Assembly (NCBI GenBank): GCA_004026145.2
Contig: CP034989.1
Coordinates: 2,866,134-2,930,133 of the forward strand
Source: Takifugu bimaculatus
Taxonomy: Eukaryota > Chordata > Actinopteri > Tetraodontiformes > Tetraodontidae
DNA length: 64,000 nucleotides
Direction: 5' to 3'
How positions within the stretch are numbered: the stretch's first letter is position 1; every line of letters starts with the position of its first letter. The translations under genes were made by a program, and so were the position numbers. Below are positions 40,515 to 53,374 of the stretch, piece after piece. Below the pieces are notes generated by a model. It was not told the DNA's origin. It made no database searches and was given only the letters and a program-made list of their open reading frames with translations.

Positions 40515-43500
40515 AGGGGGACAGGGGAGAGCAGGGTCGACTTGGGATTGTCGGAATGCCTGGATTACCAGGAACTCCCGTGAGTGTCACGCTGAATATA
40601 ACCTGGTTGGATCAGGTCTGCTGTCAATAATCAGGGGTGGACACATCCAGGTCCTGAGGGCCACATACAAGCCGGGTTTTGTGTCCTACTGCAAAACGCT
40701 TTCACCAAGGGCAGTGGGACCCCAGATGAAAGCTTGCCTACCTGGTCGGACTCAAAACCCGGCTTGACTCAGGTGTTGAGGACTGGATTTGTCCACCCCT
40801 GCTGTAACTGACTGATTTCCTATATTCTACAGGGTAGACCTGGCATTGATGGGAAGAGAGGCCAGCCAGGACAAGATGTAAGGAGCAATTAGGGCCAAAT
40901 GACACCGAGCACCGGCTCATATGTCTTAGTGTTTTTGTTGTTTTCCTGCTCAGCCATCAACATTGTTTAAATAGCAAATGTAATGTAATTACACCTGTTA
41001 GTTACATTCTAAGAGCATCTTTCAGTCATCTAATGGGATCGGCCCGTGACTTCCTGTTGTCGTCAGGGTGAACAGCACCTTGGAGAGCGACAGACTGCAC
41101 AGTGCTGTCATTTGTTTTCTTTCCACAGGGTGAGAGAGGACCAAAGGGAGAGATCGGAAAAAAGGTCTTTAAAATCGAATACGGCCAACAAATGCACTCG
41201 TGAAGCCAGTTCAAGTTCCAATCTTCCTTTTTTTGGGGGGGGGGCTTTCAGGGCGAGAGGGGCGAGGCGGGCGCAGATGTAAGTGTTTCGGAGAAACAAA
41301 ACTCCTAAATTTAGAGGTTGTAAGTTTTAAACTTTTCGTTTTTTTTGCCACAGGGGAATAAGGGAGAACCAGGTCCCCCAGGTTTGCCTGGCAAACAGGT
41401 GCTTGTCACTCCAGAGGTAAATTGTGGTCCTTTTCTGGAAAATGATCACAGCAGAACAATCTTAACCTCAATATTCTTTAAATGAATGCAGGGCGCCACG
41501 CTTGATGATATCCGACAAGCATTCCCAATCCCAATGGGCCCTCCAGGAGCTACTGTGAGTCACATGTTTACACTCCGGCTCCATACAGCCCTTCAATAAT
41601 GGCAGAATGTCCTCTGCTTCTGTGTTCAGGGGGCGCCAGGGTTGAAGGTACGATGGCGGTAAAGCTGTTTACACTCAAGGTATAATTGAAATGTCATATT
41701 TGCTCCTGCTGGCCTGTCTGATTTTTTTAGGGGGATAAAGGAGAAATGGGCCTGAGAGGAGACAAGGTAGTTAAACGTTTCTGCTGAAAACAAAAACAAA
41801 AAAATCAATCGCAGTATTCAAATGGAATTGACCTTTTTCTTGGCCGCGCTGGTTTCCTGCAGGGAGATGTCGGAACTCCGGGAAAATCTATAGAGATGAA
41901 GGTGCGTCAAACCTCCCTAATGCTGCCCTAATACGCTCAAGCGGGTGCAGCAATTTGTTTTCCATCTTCCACAGGACATCGAAATGATGTTTGAAGCCTA
42001 CGGCATCAGGGTGAGCTGGGGGCGACTGATGAATATTGCAGGATTCCTCTCGCCGTCTCCGCTCCATCCTGTCAGTAAGACCATTTTCGCTCTCTCAGCT
42101 GTCGTTGCTGAAGGCTTTGATCGACAGGCTGCTGCAGGACGGAACAGAGGACTCGCTCGGAGCCAGGAAAACAAAGGAAACGGCAGAAACCCGCACCTCC
42201 AACGTCATCAGCGAGTACGCTGTAAGTCAAGCCAGCTAGCTCTGCAGCACTCTTTTATGAACTCGTTTCAAACTTTAAGTCGTTCACATCATAAAAAGGA
42301 TACGAAACCCAACTCAAAGGCGGGGAAATTCTATATTTCAGAGTTCGGGAAAGTTTCACGTCGGCGGCCAGCAGCTGTCGGAGTTACACGCGACAGAGGG
42401 CTACGGTTTAGAAGGACAGCTGCCTTTGCCCTTCGTGAGTGACGGGTCTGATACCTGAGTTCCTTTCTGTCTGAATTCATGTTTATGAATGCAGCTCATC
42501 ACCTTTTTAACTGGTGTCAAGGGCCCCGCCGCCGCGGCTCCTACATTACAGCCTCCCATCACCCAGAATGCCGAGCAGCACCTTGACGGAGGTGAGTTTA
42601 ACAGATCCAGTTTTAAGGATTCAGCCAACGGGGACAGAGACAGAGCATCTCTCAATGTCATCGGTTCTACTTCAAACCCTCCCTTCACCCGGGAGGTAAG
42701 GAGAAAACGAACACGCTATTTATTGTTTATTGGCTCTCAAATGTCCTGAAATTCTTAAATTATTCAGACTGTTTCAGAGTTACCAGAAACCTTGGCGGAG
42801 ACGGTTTTGCTCAGTCCAGAAGTCTCTTTGGAGAAGGGACAAAAGAAGAAGAACAGAGAGCGCGGGAAGGTAACGCTGCACCAATGATCTCACATGTTTC
42901 AGTCACCCCAAAAAGACAATTTAAACATAACTTAGCTTACTTTCATGCAGCTGATTCCTTTACAACTACATTGATTTGAGTCTAACTTTAAGGTACCTTG
43001 ATACCTGCCTCAAACCTCCTTAAACTCTATGTTAGTCTAAGATGGCTGTCAGGGAACAAAATTGGTTCCCACGGGTTCAATCAGGTTCAGTTGTTGGCTT
43101 TTAGACTTACTAAGGAGTAATCACTGGAAATGAAATTACATGATCAATTTTCAGCCTTTCTGTCCATCAGGGTAACCGTAGAAACATGACAGCTCAACCC
43201 ATGGAGGGGGACTCACTACAATATTTACATATATATTTATTAATATACTGGTTTTTTAACAATAAATGAGCTATAACCGAAATCCATTAATAAATTATTG
43301 TTTATTGTTAACGTCTTTCTGTCAACATTGTGTTTTATTAAATATAGATGTATATATATTTACTCATATCTGAATTTTTTCATACTTGATCATCTGACGC
43401 ATGAAAATCCGTTGTTTTCTGTCTCTTAAACCTCCAACTTTTTAACCAGGGCAACAGAAATAACGGACGACCTAAGAGGCAGAGGCAACGCCTGGTAAAT

Positions 43501-45783
43501 GTCCCTAAAGGGGTCAGACTCATCCATAACACTAACACAACGAAGCCCCACCCTGCAGAATTTTAGGATTCTGCAATACAGGAAAATAAATGCTTTGTAG
43601 CTAAAATCTTTCATCATAAACTAACAATAACTCCCGTTTGAGAGGCTATAAGCAGGCGTTTCTCCCCGTGTCAGTGTGCTTCTCATCACATCGACCGCAG
43701 CTTTGGCTCTCTGGCTCCTCATCACTCGGCTATTCTCTGATCCCGCCGCTGCCACGAATGACAAATTATGACGCGCTGCGGTATCTTTATCTCATTATTG
43801 TCATGTCTCCCATCTTTAAAGACAAGCAAAGAGGACAAGCAAGACGAGGAGGAGGAGGAGGAGGAGGAAGAATACGAGTATGAGGTGGGCAGCCGCCGCA
43901 ATGAGTGACTAATCTGAGAACTGCGGGAAACTTTCGTTTTAATGTGACGTGGCGTTGTTACCGATTTGGAGAGCTGTTGTGGTGGGTGTTACTACTTTAT
44001 TAGCAGACCTGTCAGGCTCATAATCACAAGCAGAGAGCTGGTTAATGGCACACCCACAATCTGAAATGATTATTAAAATCAAATTAGTCATTTCAGCCCA
44101 CTGCCTCTGCTCCCCAGATTATCTGCAGGGCGCCATTCAATTTATTTCATCAAAGGGGGAAATGTTCATTTAGACGACCTCATTTAACCCTCTTTAAACA
44201 GCATCTGATTCTGTTGGGTTGATGATGAATATGGTTTTAACCATTGGCACCTTCGTTTCCAAAAATTTACGTTACTTACATTAAAAATTGGTAATTCTGT
44301 AAATCTAGTGACTGTGGCAAGACTTTATTCTGATAGGAAGCCAAGGAAGGCGGCTGTAGTCCAGTCTCCTGGTGAATTCTGCTTATTTGTTCTGTCTTTG
44401 CAGGATGAAACAGGAAACCCTGGAGAGGAAGCATCCACCAGTCACCATTTTACAGCCTCCCCAGACAGAGGAAGTGATTTTTTCCTGAATGTATGACGTC
44501 ATTTTCACTCTACTGATGTGATATACTGATAAATCATGCATGTGCTGATGAATTGAGAGGACAGTTGGTGAAAAGTTCAGCCTGCTTAGCCTTCTGCAAG
44601 CTGCCAACAGCAATCAGGAAACGATGGAGGACACTGCATCACCATGGCGATGGTGATCATAGGCCTTAATCTGACATTGGTAGAGTCCTACAGTCATGTG
44701 AGGAGCCTAAACAGGCAGAACAATGTTGTATTCCCTCATGCAACAGCTAGTTTTTGGTTTATGATCTACCTGGTTTTCAGCTGAGCTGGCACGCATAATG
44801 GATGTTTTTGATAACGGGATGTTATTAATTATGGTCTTTGCTAATCTTCTTGGAATCAATTTCACACTCTTTTCACAAACGTTCCTGTTTTTTTCTTTTT
44901 TCTCTGACCAGGTGACGGCGCCAGTACCGCTACCGCTCATCACAACAAATGGAGAAGACCAGGTAGAAGTGGCTCTTACTGGTTCTTGGGTGATAGATAT
45001 TTAATTGTTATTGATCAGGTTAGGGTCAAACATTGCTGAAGACAACTGGCATCATAGTTCCTGTTTTGGTAACTGTGCTCATGGAAATGTGGGGGCTTGA
45101 CAGGTCCCTCACGCCAGTGTCAGGGTGAAGAAAAGCGCCTCCAGGTCCAGTTCACGGGTGAGTGAACGTCTCAAAGCCTGAGAGACAGCTGTAGAGGGAC
45201 ACTAATGTTTTTTTAAAATATATTTTCTATCAAAGAGGTTCATGCCAGGAGCTCCAGGTGGGAGGAATGATCTCAACCAAGGAGAAAATGTAAATATTTT
45301 CTACTGTATTTGACAATCAAGTTTTTTGTGATGATCATAAAATTGGTGGCTTTATTGATTTTTATCACTTTGTGCCTGATAAATGTTTTAATCTGTGTGG
45401 CAAAAGCAAAAAAAGCCAAACCTTCAACTCAGGAGGCAGAGGCAAGAAAAGAGGGACGCGGAGGCCGACATGGATAAAGAGGGGGAGCCAGGAACGCACA
45501 CCGAAGGGGTGGTGGAAGAGAGAGGGGTCGGCAAAGAACCAGGAGCCGATCCAGTTTATGAGCAGGAGGAGACGAGCGGAGAAGATGAAGGGCAGCCTGA
45601 GGAGGGTGGAGGAGGGGAGGAGATGGAGAGACAGAGGGAGGAGTGGGAGAGGAAGAGAGTGGAGATGGAGAGGAGGAGAGTGGGGGGTTATGACGAGGAG
45701 AGCCCACAGCCATCTCCACACTCCCCAGAGTATTATTACCTGAAGGTAAGGACACGAAGATGATGATGATGAGGATGATGATG

Positions 45784-45825
<42 letters not shown>

Positions 45826-48800
45826 CTAAGTTACTGACTGATGCGTTTTTTTGGGCAACAGGGAAAACCATGTGAGAATGGAAACCCAGGAGAAAAGGTG
45901 AGTGATAAAATGATGTAAATTCCAAACACACCTTTTCAGGCTGTTTTAGTTTTCCCGAACGTCTAAAATTCGTTATTTGAGGTCATAAAATAACGACCAT
46001 GAGTCTTGAGTTGAACTCTTCCTTGATGGCACCAGTAGGAGCAGTTCTTCATCCTTTGGCCTGTGTTCTTGAGCTTCTCCACCTTTATAGAGGGGTCAGC
46101 TGTCCACCTTGATGGACGGGCCACCACAGAGCAAAGCAAAGGCGCGTGACAGCTTTGTCACCTGTCAGTAGTTATTACTTTAAAGTGAACACAAATGAGA
46201 AAAAGAAAAAGAGCAAAATTAGCTTTTCACCTCACCATTTAGGATCAGTTTCACTAAAACAGCAGCATAAAGTGCTAAAATTTGGAACTGCTGCACAAAA
46301 TCAACCCCCCCCCCCCCCCCCGTCAGAAGGTGGTACCAAAACATGTGTTGTTTGACTTTACTCACCTCACGCGTGTTTTTCGGACTCATTTAAAGCATCA
46401 CTGTCATAACGTGCTGAGCGACAGTGACAGTCACGGCATGAACTGTGCCACCAGGTCATAAAAATATCACGCACACCTCCCAGCCGTGCCTCAGGAGATG
46501 GCATCAGAGCACTGGGAGGACTGGGCTCCCGTCTCGCCTGTCAGTAACGCCACCTGACTTTTCTGTTTGACCGTGAGACGGCAGATCAAAGCAGACGTGA
46601 ATAATTCCCCCTGTTGAACACGTTTGACGGGGTTTTTTTTAATTTTAAATCCCTCTGTGCTGGATTGTTTCAGCTAAACAGCAGTTCATTGATGTCTGTT
46701 TTTCTTTTAGGGTGAAACTGGAGAAAAAGGCCAAAAGGTAAAAACTTCTGGGGGAGTTTTTGTAATATTTTAGTGGGGAATTCCTGGGTGATGGATCACA
46801 GAGGATCATAGGGAGCGTTTTGTGTTTGTAGGGAGAACCGGGCATGGGTCACAGGGGTCCAGAAGGCCAGGCTGGACCTCCGGGACAGAAGGTGACATTT
46901 GTCTCATCTGTAATGTCTCTTCCAAATCAATTAGCGTCCGCAGACTCTTGATTGACCCTGTTTCCATCATGGCTTTATAATTGTCCCAGTGACTCACCGG
47001 CTTAATGAGAGTGTGGGCATATAAACATTTGAGCTTTTATTTGAAAGCAATTATTTGAAAGTAATAGATGAGCCGAATAATTAAATACTGCGAAATCATT
47101 GACCTTTTCACGGTCCTTTTGACTTCATGTCATGCGTTTGTCGCTCCGTGTTAGGGTGAACCAGGACAACCAGGACCTCCAGGTGCTCAGGGCATCCAGG
47201 GGATCGCAGGTATCCCGGGTGTCCATGGCCCCCCCGGCCCCAAAGGTCCCCCGGGTGACCGAGGAGAGATGGGAAGAGAAGTAGGTGGTTATGTGCGATG
47301 TAGCGTAGCATAACTCCACTCATTTTAATCTTATCAAAGTACTTGGAGATGGAATCACTACGTTTACACAGGTTTTGCTGATCATCTGTGGATGTTTTGT
47401 AATTTTCTTCCAGGGTGAGCGGGGGAAAAGAGGGAAGAACGGGTCACCTGGATCTCCAGGACCTCGAGGAGCAGCAGGACCTCAAGTAAGAAGTCTGAAG
47501 GCTCAAATGATGACTGGAATTAGTGATTTATCTAATCCATAAAAGACATTTTATATTCTGTATTTAAGGGTCCACCTGGTGTTTCTGGAGCCAAAGGAGT
47601 CAAGGTACAAAAGCGGTAATTAAAATGTAACTGACAGACTAATAATAAATTATCTTTGATCAATCATTGTGTTTAAATCAGGGGGACAGTGTTCCTGGAG
47701 AGCCTGGACCTCAAGGCTTGGCTGGTTTTCCAGGCAGAAAGGTAATCTTTATTAACATAGGTTCATTTTTAGCTACAAAGCGCCGTCTGAGTCGTGTGTT
47801 CTGTGCATTTTCTTTTATATTTAGGGTGTAATAGGCACTCCAGGTGGGAAAGGATCACCTGGATTACCTGTAAGTCAACTCCAGTTTATGATTAAATACG
47901 TATTTTGGTTTCTAGATCAGCAGTAGATCTATTGTAATCACATTCCATTAAAATTAGGTTCACCGGTGGTTAAAATCTGTATTATTGATTGTTTTTTTTT
48001 CATTTTTCCAAGGGTACGAGAGGATTCCGTGGCATCAAAGGTGAACGGGTAAGAGGCTTTTTCTCCTGATTCTCCTGAACTCGCGCGTCTGGACGCTCCC
48101 AGACGCGCTTCACCTCCACTCACGTTCCACGGAAACGTTTGCGTCAGCGGCGAGGTGCGAATGGCGGCAGGAACTTTGACTCCTTTTCACATCCCGAGAC
48201 AGCCAATTTGATTTACTGTGAAGCCAGCCCGGCCTGCGTGGTGGCGATAGAATCGGAACCGCCTCTGAATGCCATGGCGTTTGTCTTCCGGGACCAGCGT
48301 CTCGAACGCTCTCCTGTCAAACGCCACTAATGTTGTTTTCAGAGGTGGATGACCTTTAATTAAGCCGATGCGAGGCCTCCGAACTGCTTCTGATGATTAG
48401 GAATTGAAACAATGGCTGAGGAATGTCTCTTTTGAAGGGGGAGCGAGGACTGCCGGGAGTCAAGGGAGACAGGGTACGTCCATTTTTCTCAAATCAGAGC
48501 ATCTAAACCGACGGTACACAGCCGCTTCGGTGCAAAGAATCGCACAACATCGGGAGCGTGCATGTTTCTCACCTCAGCGCATGTCTCATCCCCTCCTGCA
48601 GGGAAGTGTGCTTCAGATCCAAGGACCCCGTGGATATAAAGGTTCTAAAGGAGACCTGGTGAGAGCTTTGAAGTTGTTTTTACTCAGACTGTTTTCCAAT
48701 GTTTACCAGGGGAAAATCAAGCAGGTAGAGCAACGATATCGGACTGAAGGATCAATCCTGGTGCCGAGCGCTCGCACGCTGATGTCAGAACACTTGGCTG

Positions 48801-50407
48801 GACGTGTTCTCGGAATCCATGTTGGACAGGATTTTAAAGTTTGCAACTGTTTCGCTTCAGGGTGAGCGTGGTCCGCCTGGTTTTGATGGAGATAAAGGAG
48901 AAAAGGGTGAAGACGGTCCTCCCGGAGTCAAGGTATTGGGAAAAAACCCGTGGACTTTGACGTCCACCGTGGTATCGAAGCACCCGCAAAGCATGACTCT
49001 GGATAAAATGTGTTTTTAAAGGGTATAAAAGGTGAGGCAGGAATCAAAGGCATGCTGGGTCGCTTCGGAGCGCGAGGTCCAGTGGGCCAGAAGGTGAGAT
49101 AGGCGCGGACCCTTCAATACTCTGAATGTGGAGCCGTCTGAAATACTGTCTTCTTCACTTGTAGGGGGAACTGGGAGAGCCGGGAATCGATGGCATCAGG
49201 GTAAAGTAAGGACATAAACACATGCTTTGTGGAGCCAAAGGTCAGCTTTGGAGACTGACGCCGTGTTGCGATTTTAGGGTAACAACGGGGGAAACGGCGT
49301 GGACGGGGTCAAAGGGGACAAAGGAGACCTGGGGCTGCACGGCCTGAGGGGCTTTCAGGTAGAAATCAACATTGTAGAGTTATTATAAAAGTTTCTTGGT
49401 TTTAGTTGGGTTTTTTTGTGTTCTGTTTTCTTTTACAGGGAGATAAAGGAGAACCTGGTTTGCCAGGGGACCAAGGGGGGAAGGGCAAGAAGGTGCTGCG
49501 GTTTAAGTCTGACGGTTTTGGGTTATCGGCAGAAGTTAAAACTTATTTGTTTTATAGGGTTTCAGGGGTTTACCTGGGCGCATTGGGAGTCCAGGCCTGG
49601 CTGGAGAAAAGGTTTAACCTCAAAAATCAGCATGTGCACGATGAGGAAGCTCTTTTAGTAACACCGATAACCTTTTAAATCAGGGAAACACAGGATCACC
49701 TGGCAACCCTGGCACACCTGGACTGATCGGACCCACGGGGAAAAAGGTAAAACTGCAAAGGTAAACCGACCACACCTTTCTTATCCTAGCAGATAAATAA
49801 ATCTAGTTTGCATCTCTTTAGGGTGATGAAGGTGAAGGAGGCATCAACGGCGTAGAGGGCATTCAAGGAGTGAAAGGAGAGCGGGTGAGTATCACCTGTT
49901 ACAGGTCTTCCACCTTCATACTCAGGTTCATTGCTGTTCTCAATCATCTTTTTGTCCCCCCAGGGGGTTCCTGGTTTTCCAGGCTTCCCAGGGTTTAAGG
50001 GATCAGCTGGAATTCCAGGGAGGGATGGCGATAGAGGACCACCTGGACCACCAGGACACCGTGGGGACCCAGGACCTAAGGTGTTTTCCATGTAATAATA
50101 TGGAAAAAAGACCTGTCTGATGGCTAATTTAGCTTAGCTTGATCCAGAACTCTGTTAATGACAGCTGCTATCTTAGTATTCTATATACTGCATGTACGTC
50201 TGTCGTCGTCCTAAAAAGAAATGTGTTAGAGGTTAAGTGAAGACATTTATTTCAACTAATTTAGACCAAAAGAAGAGTGACAGAACAGAACCCAATGAGC
50301 AGAGGGGTGAGCTTGATTACAGTTATCACCGCTCTGTGTCTTTAAGAAAGAAACTGGCAACATGTCCTCTTCAGCACAACAGAGCTGTGTCCTTATTAAA
50401 ACAAACT

Positions 50408-50439
<32 letters not shown>

Positions 50440-51302
50440 TCTATTTCTGTCTGCAGCTTTCAACTAATATCTTATTCAATTAGAGCCTTTCAGCTATGAT
50501 TACCATTCCTTCAGTGGTGACGAAGAGCGGCGGCAAACCTCTAATGAGGATTTTCCAATCTACGTAGCTGTTTTGGTAGCTTAGCTTTGTATTGGTATGC
50601 GATCACATTGCTCAGTGTGTTTTCTGTCTGTTGTCATACAGGGGCAGAGGGGCAGAAGGGGCAAATCCAAGCCCTGCTGATAGAGGAGGACCCGGGACCC
50701 CTGGACTTAAAGGAGAGACGGTGAGAGTCACTGTCGCTGGGGGGAAATTTCTTGTTCCTTCCCAGAAGCCCCAAAGTTAGCAATCATCTCACTTCCTGTT
50801 TTTAATCTTTTATCACAATTTAAAACCAAACCACGAACATGTACAGGCAGCTCTTCAGGTATTACTGCAGTCAGTCACCAGGGGGCGGAAAATCTGCACT
50901 ATAGTCACTATACTTGATACAGTTAATGTTCTTTAAGGTCCAAGTTAGTACAATAACAGATCAATACCCTTTTTACTGTGTATGTAGAATTTTAAAAATA
51001 AAATGTTCTCATTGTAGGGTACAGATGGCACTGAAGGAGCTAAAGGGGAGAAGGGGGAACCTGGACTCTCTGTACGTCGACTGTCTATAACACTCAACAT
51101 TTACTCGCAAACTGGAATGTGACATAATTTGTGAATGAAATGTTCTTTCAGGCTGAAGAAGTGAAGGAGCTCGTCACCCAGGAGGTGGTACAAAAATGTG
51201 GTAAGATTTATTTCAGCGTTCCTATCAGGTTATTTACTACAGTTGCCCCCCCAAAAATGGATAAACATTTGTTTCTAGACAGACTTGTATAGCGTGTAGG
51301 CG

Positions 51303-51364
<62 letters not shown>

Positions 51365-53336
51365 CTCGTGGCAGCGGCATGGCACCCGTGTGTGTTGTGC
51401 CATCTGTTGTGTTCTCTCAGAGGAACACACACCATGAGGCCAGCACCAGCAGAACCATTCACAGACACACGACCACCATTAACTGGGACGCCTCAGAATC
51501 CGTCCACACTTTTAAGATCATTTGTTCTTTCATTTGCCACTGGTGGAAATTCTGGCATATTTACAATTTAAGGGATGAAAACAGATCAAATGTAGCGAAA
51601 CGGAAATCTCAGTTCTGGACTCGGGGAACTGGAGCTTTCCCTCCCGGGTCAGAAGGTCTTTGGCTCTCCTGGTTTCTCCCCAGTCCAGATTTGGACCGTC
51701 TCCCAGCAGCCAGTTGTCAGCTGTTGTCACCCACCGATGAAGCCAACATCAAGTTAATGACCAGCCAGGAAAAACTCATAATTGCCTCTGTTGTCGTTAA
51801 TCCAGGTTTGGAATACAAGTTTCTGGTAAAATCCGTGGATCCAGACGGATCTGCCCCAGTTACGGAGAGGGAAAACGCTTCAGACCGCGTTCTGCTCTCC
51901 AGCAACGAGCTCTACGAAGAATGGGAAGAATATGAAGACGAAGACGAAGAACTGTCCACCCCTGCCCCTGCCGTCACCGAGGGGCGCCTAGCAAACCGCA
52001 CTGGTAATCTCCATTACTTCAGCAGTGCACATTAGCACAGGCATCTGCTGGTCTGTAGTCCGAGCCCGTGGGCCGAAAACACAGAATTCATAAGTTGTGT
52101 TCCACTTCAGGGTGCAGTGTCTCATAATTCTCATAATGAGAGCCTGTTTGTTCATTCAGAGGATGCCGGCACCGTCTTGTGAAGTTCTCGAGTACATACT
52201 TAGACGTCCTTTCTTTAAATTGCACATTTTCCGCCGTTGCTGCTGCTCTTGCCTGGCCAAGGTGCCATGTGGGAGATGTAGCTGTCAAAGCATAACAAGT
52301 ATGTTTGGTATGCACTTGATAAAATGGGAGGACCAAGGACATTTCTGAGCACACTTGGCAGGTTGGGAACTTTGAACTGGAAGCGTAGGTGCTCTGCGAG
52401 GGCCGTTGTCATCAGCTTGAGCACCTTTCATTTTTAAAAATGCCACCGTTTGGAGGGATGTATGACATGATTGAAACCGGGAAAAAAAGCCAAGCAGACG
52501 GTGAAACAAAGGGTCGACTTGAAGCGAAATCATAAAGCTCGTTAGCGAACGCAGCCCCCGGCCACATATCACCCGCCCACACCCCCAGTTTATTAAATTC
52601 TGGCCTCAGGTAAGGCAGAAAGCTAATCAAAGCCTTCACCCAGCATCAATGTCACCTTGTTTATTCATTGATTGTGGGGGGGGTGACACTCGGCTGCTAA
52701 TGAACGGGTACAAGTCCAGTCACCCACAGTTCAGTTTTGAACCTTTTATTTGGAGGCTCAGAGAGAACAAAATGAAAAATTGACACTTGTCTTAAGTGTA
52801 CAGCTTTCGTTCCCCCTCGCTCGTTGTTTCTTTTGTCAATTTAAGTCAAACTGTGGCCCAACTTCTTTTGTGCTTCAGAAATCACCGATTTAATTAGTTA
52901 TGGGCCTGCACGCCGACTCGGAACATCAGTCACATTCATGCGTTTGTTTTTTTACGTTATTTATTTTTCATGCTCCTGATTCAAGGAGAGCGCTCCCTCG
53001 ACAGTGACGTAAGCTGATTGTGTAACTGCGGTTCTTTCGGAAGAAGGCCAGCACAAAGAAATTAAGAATGAATAAATCAAGGCACGCTGCGCCTTCTGAA
53101 ACGCTCCGAGATAACGATTGTGTTGATGCAGCCCCGTCCAATTAATATCAGTCCGAGTCGGCCTGTCCTGGATTCATCCTCTAACCTGTGTGAGACGCTG
53201 CTGATGTTGTTTCCCCTCAGATTCTCTGAATGAAGGGGCTGCAGAATCAGGACAGAGGAAGAAAAGAAGGGTATTTGGAACAGACCCCACTGGTGAGTGG
53301 CCAAGACTGATTCTCCTCTTATCTTTCAGCTTTGAT

Positions 53337-53374
<38 letters not shown>

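Noticed and set aside
41068..41104. GGTGAACAG... after an AG in a collagen intron, like a helix exon start
   Set aside because: It does not keep Gly-X-Y and lacks a donor; the genuine exon starts at 41129.
45365..45931. Minus-strand frame of 188 codons with a long poly-Ser run
   Set aside because: It is the complement of the (GAT)n repeat and of the Arg/Glu-rich hinge exon; no splice or homology support.
51310..51370. Open frames starting MCVCVCVCV at several TG tracts (7118, 12070, 30853, 51310)
   Set aside because: They are translations of (TG)n repeats. Only the parts after the splice acceptor are coding.
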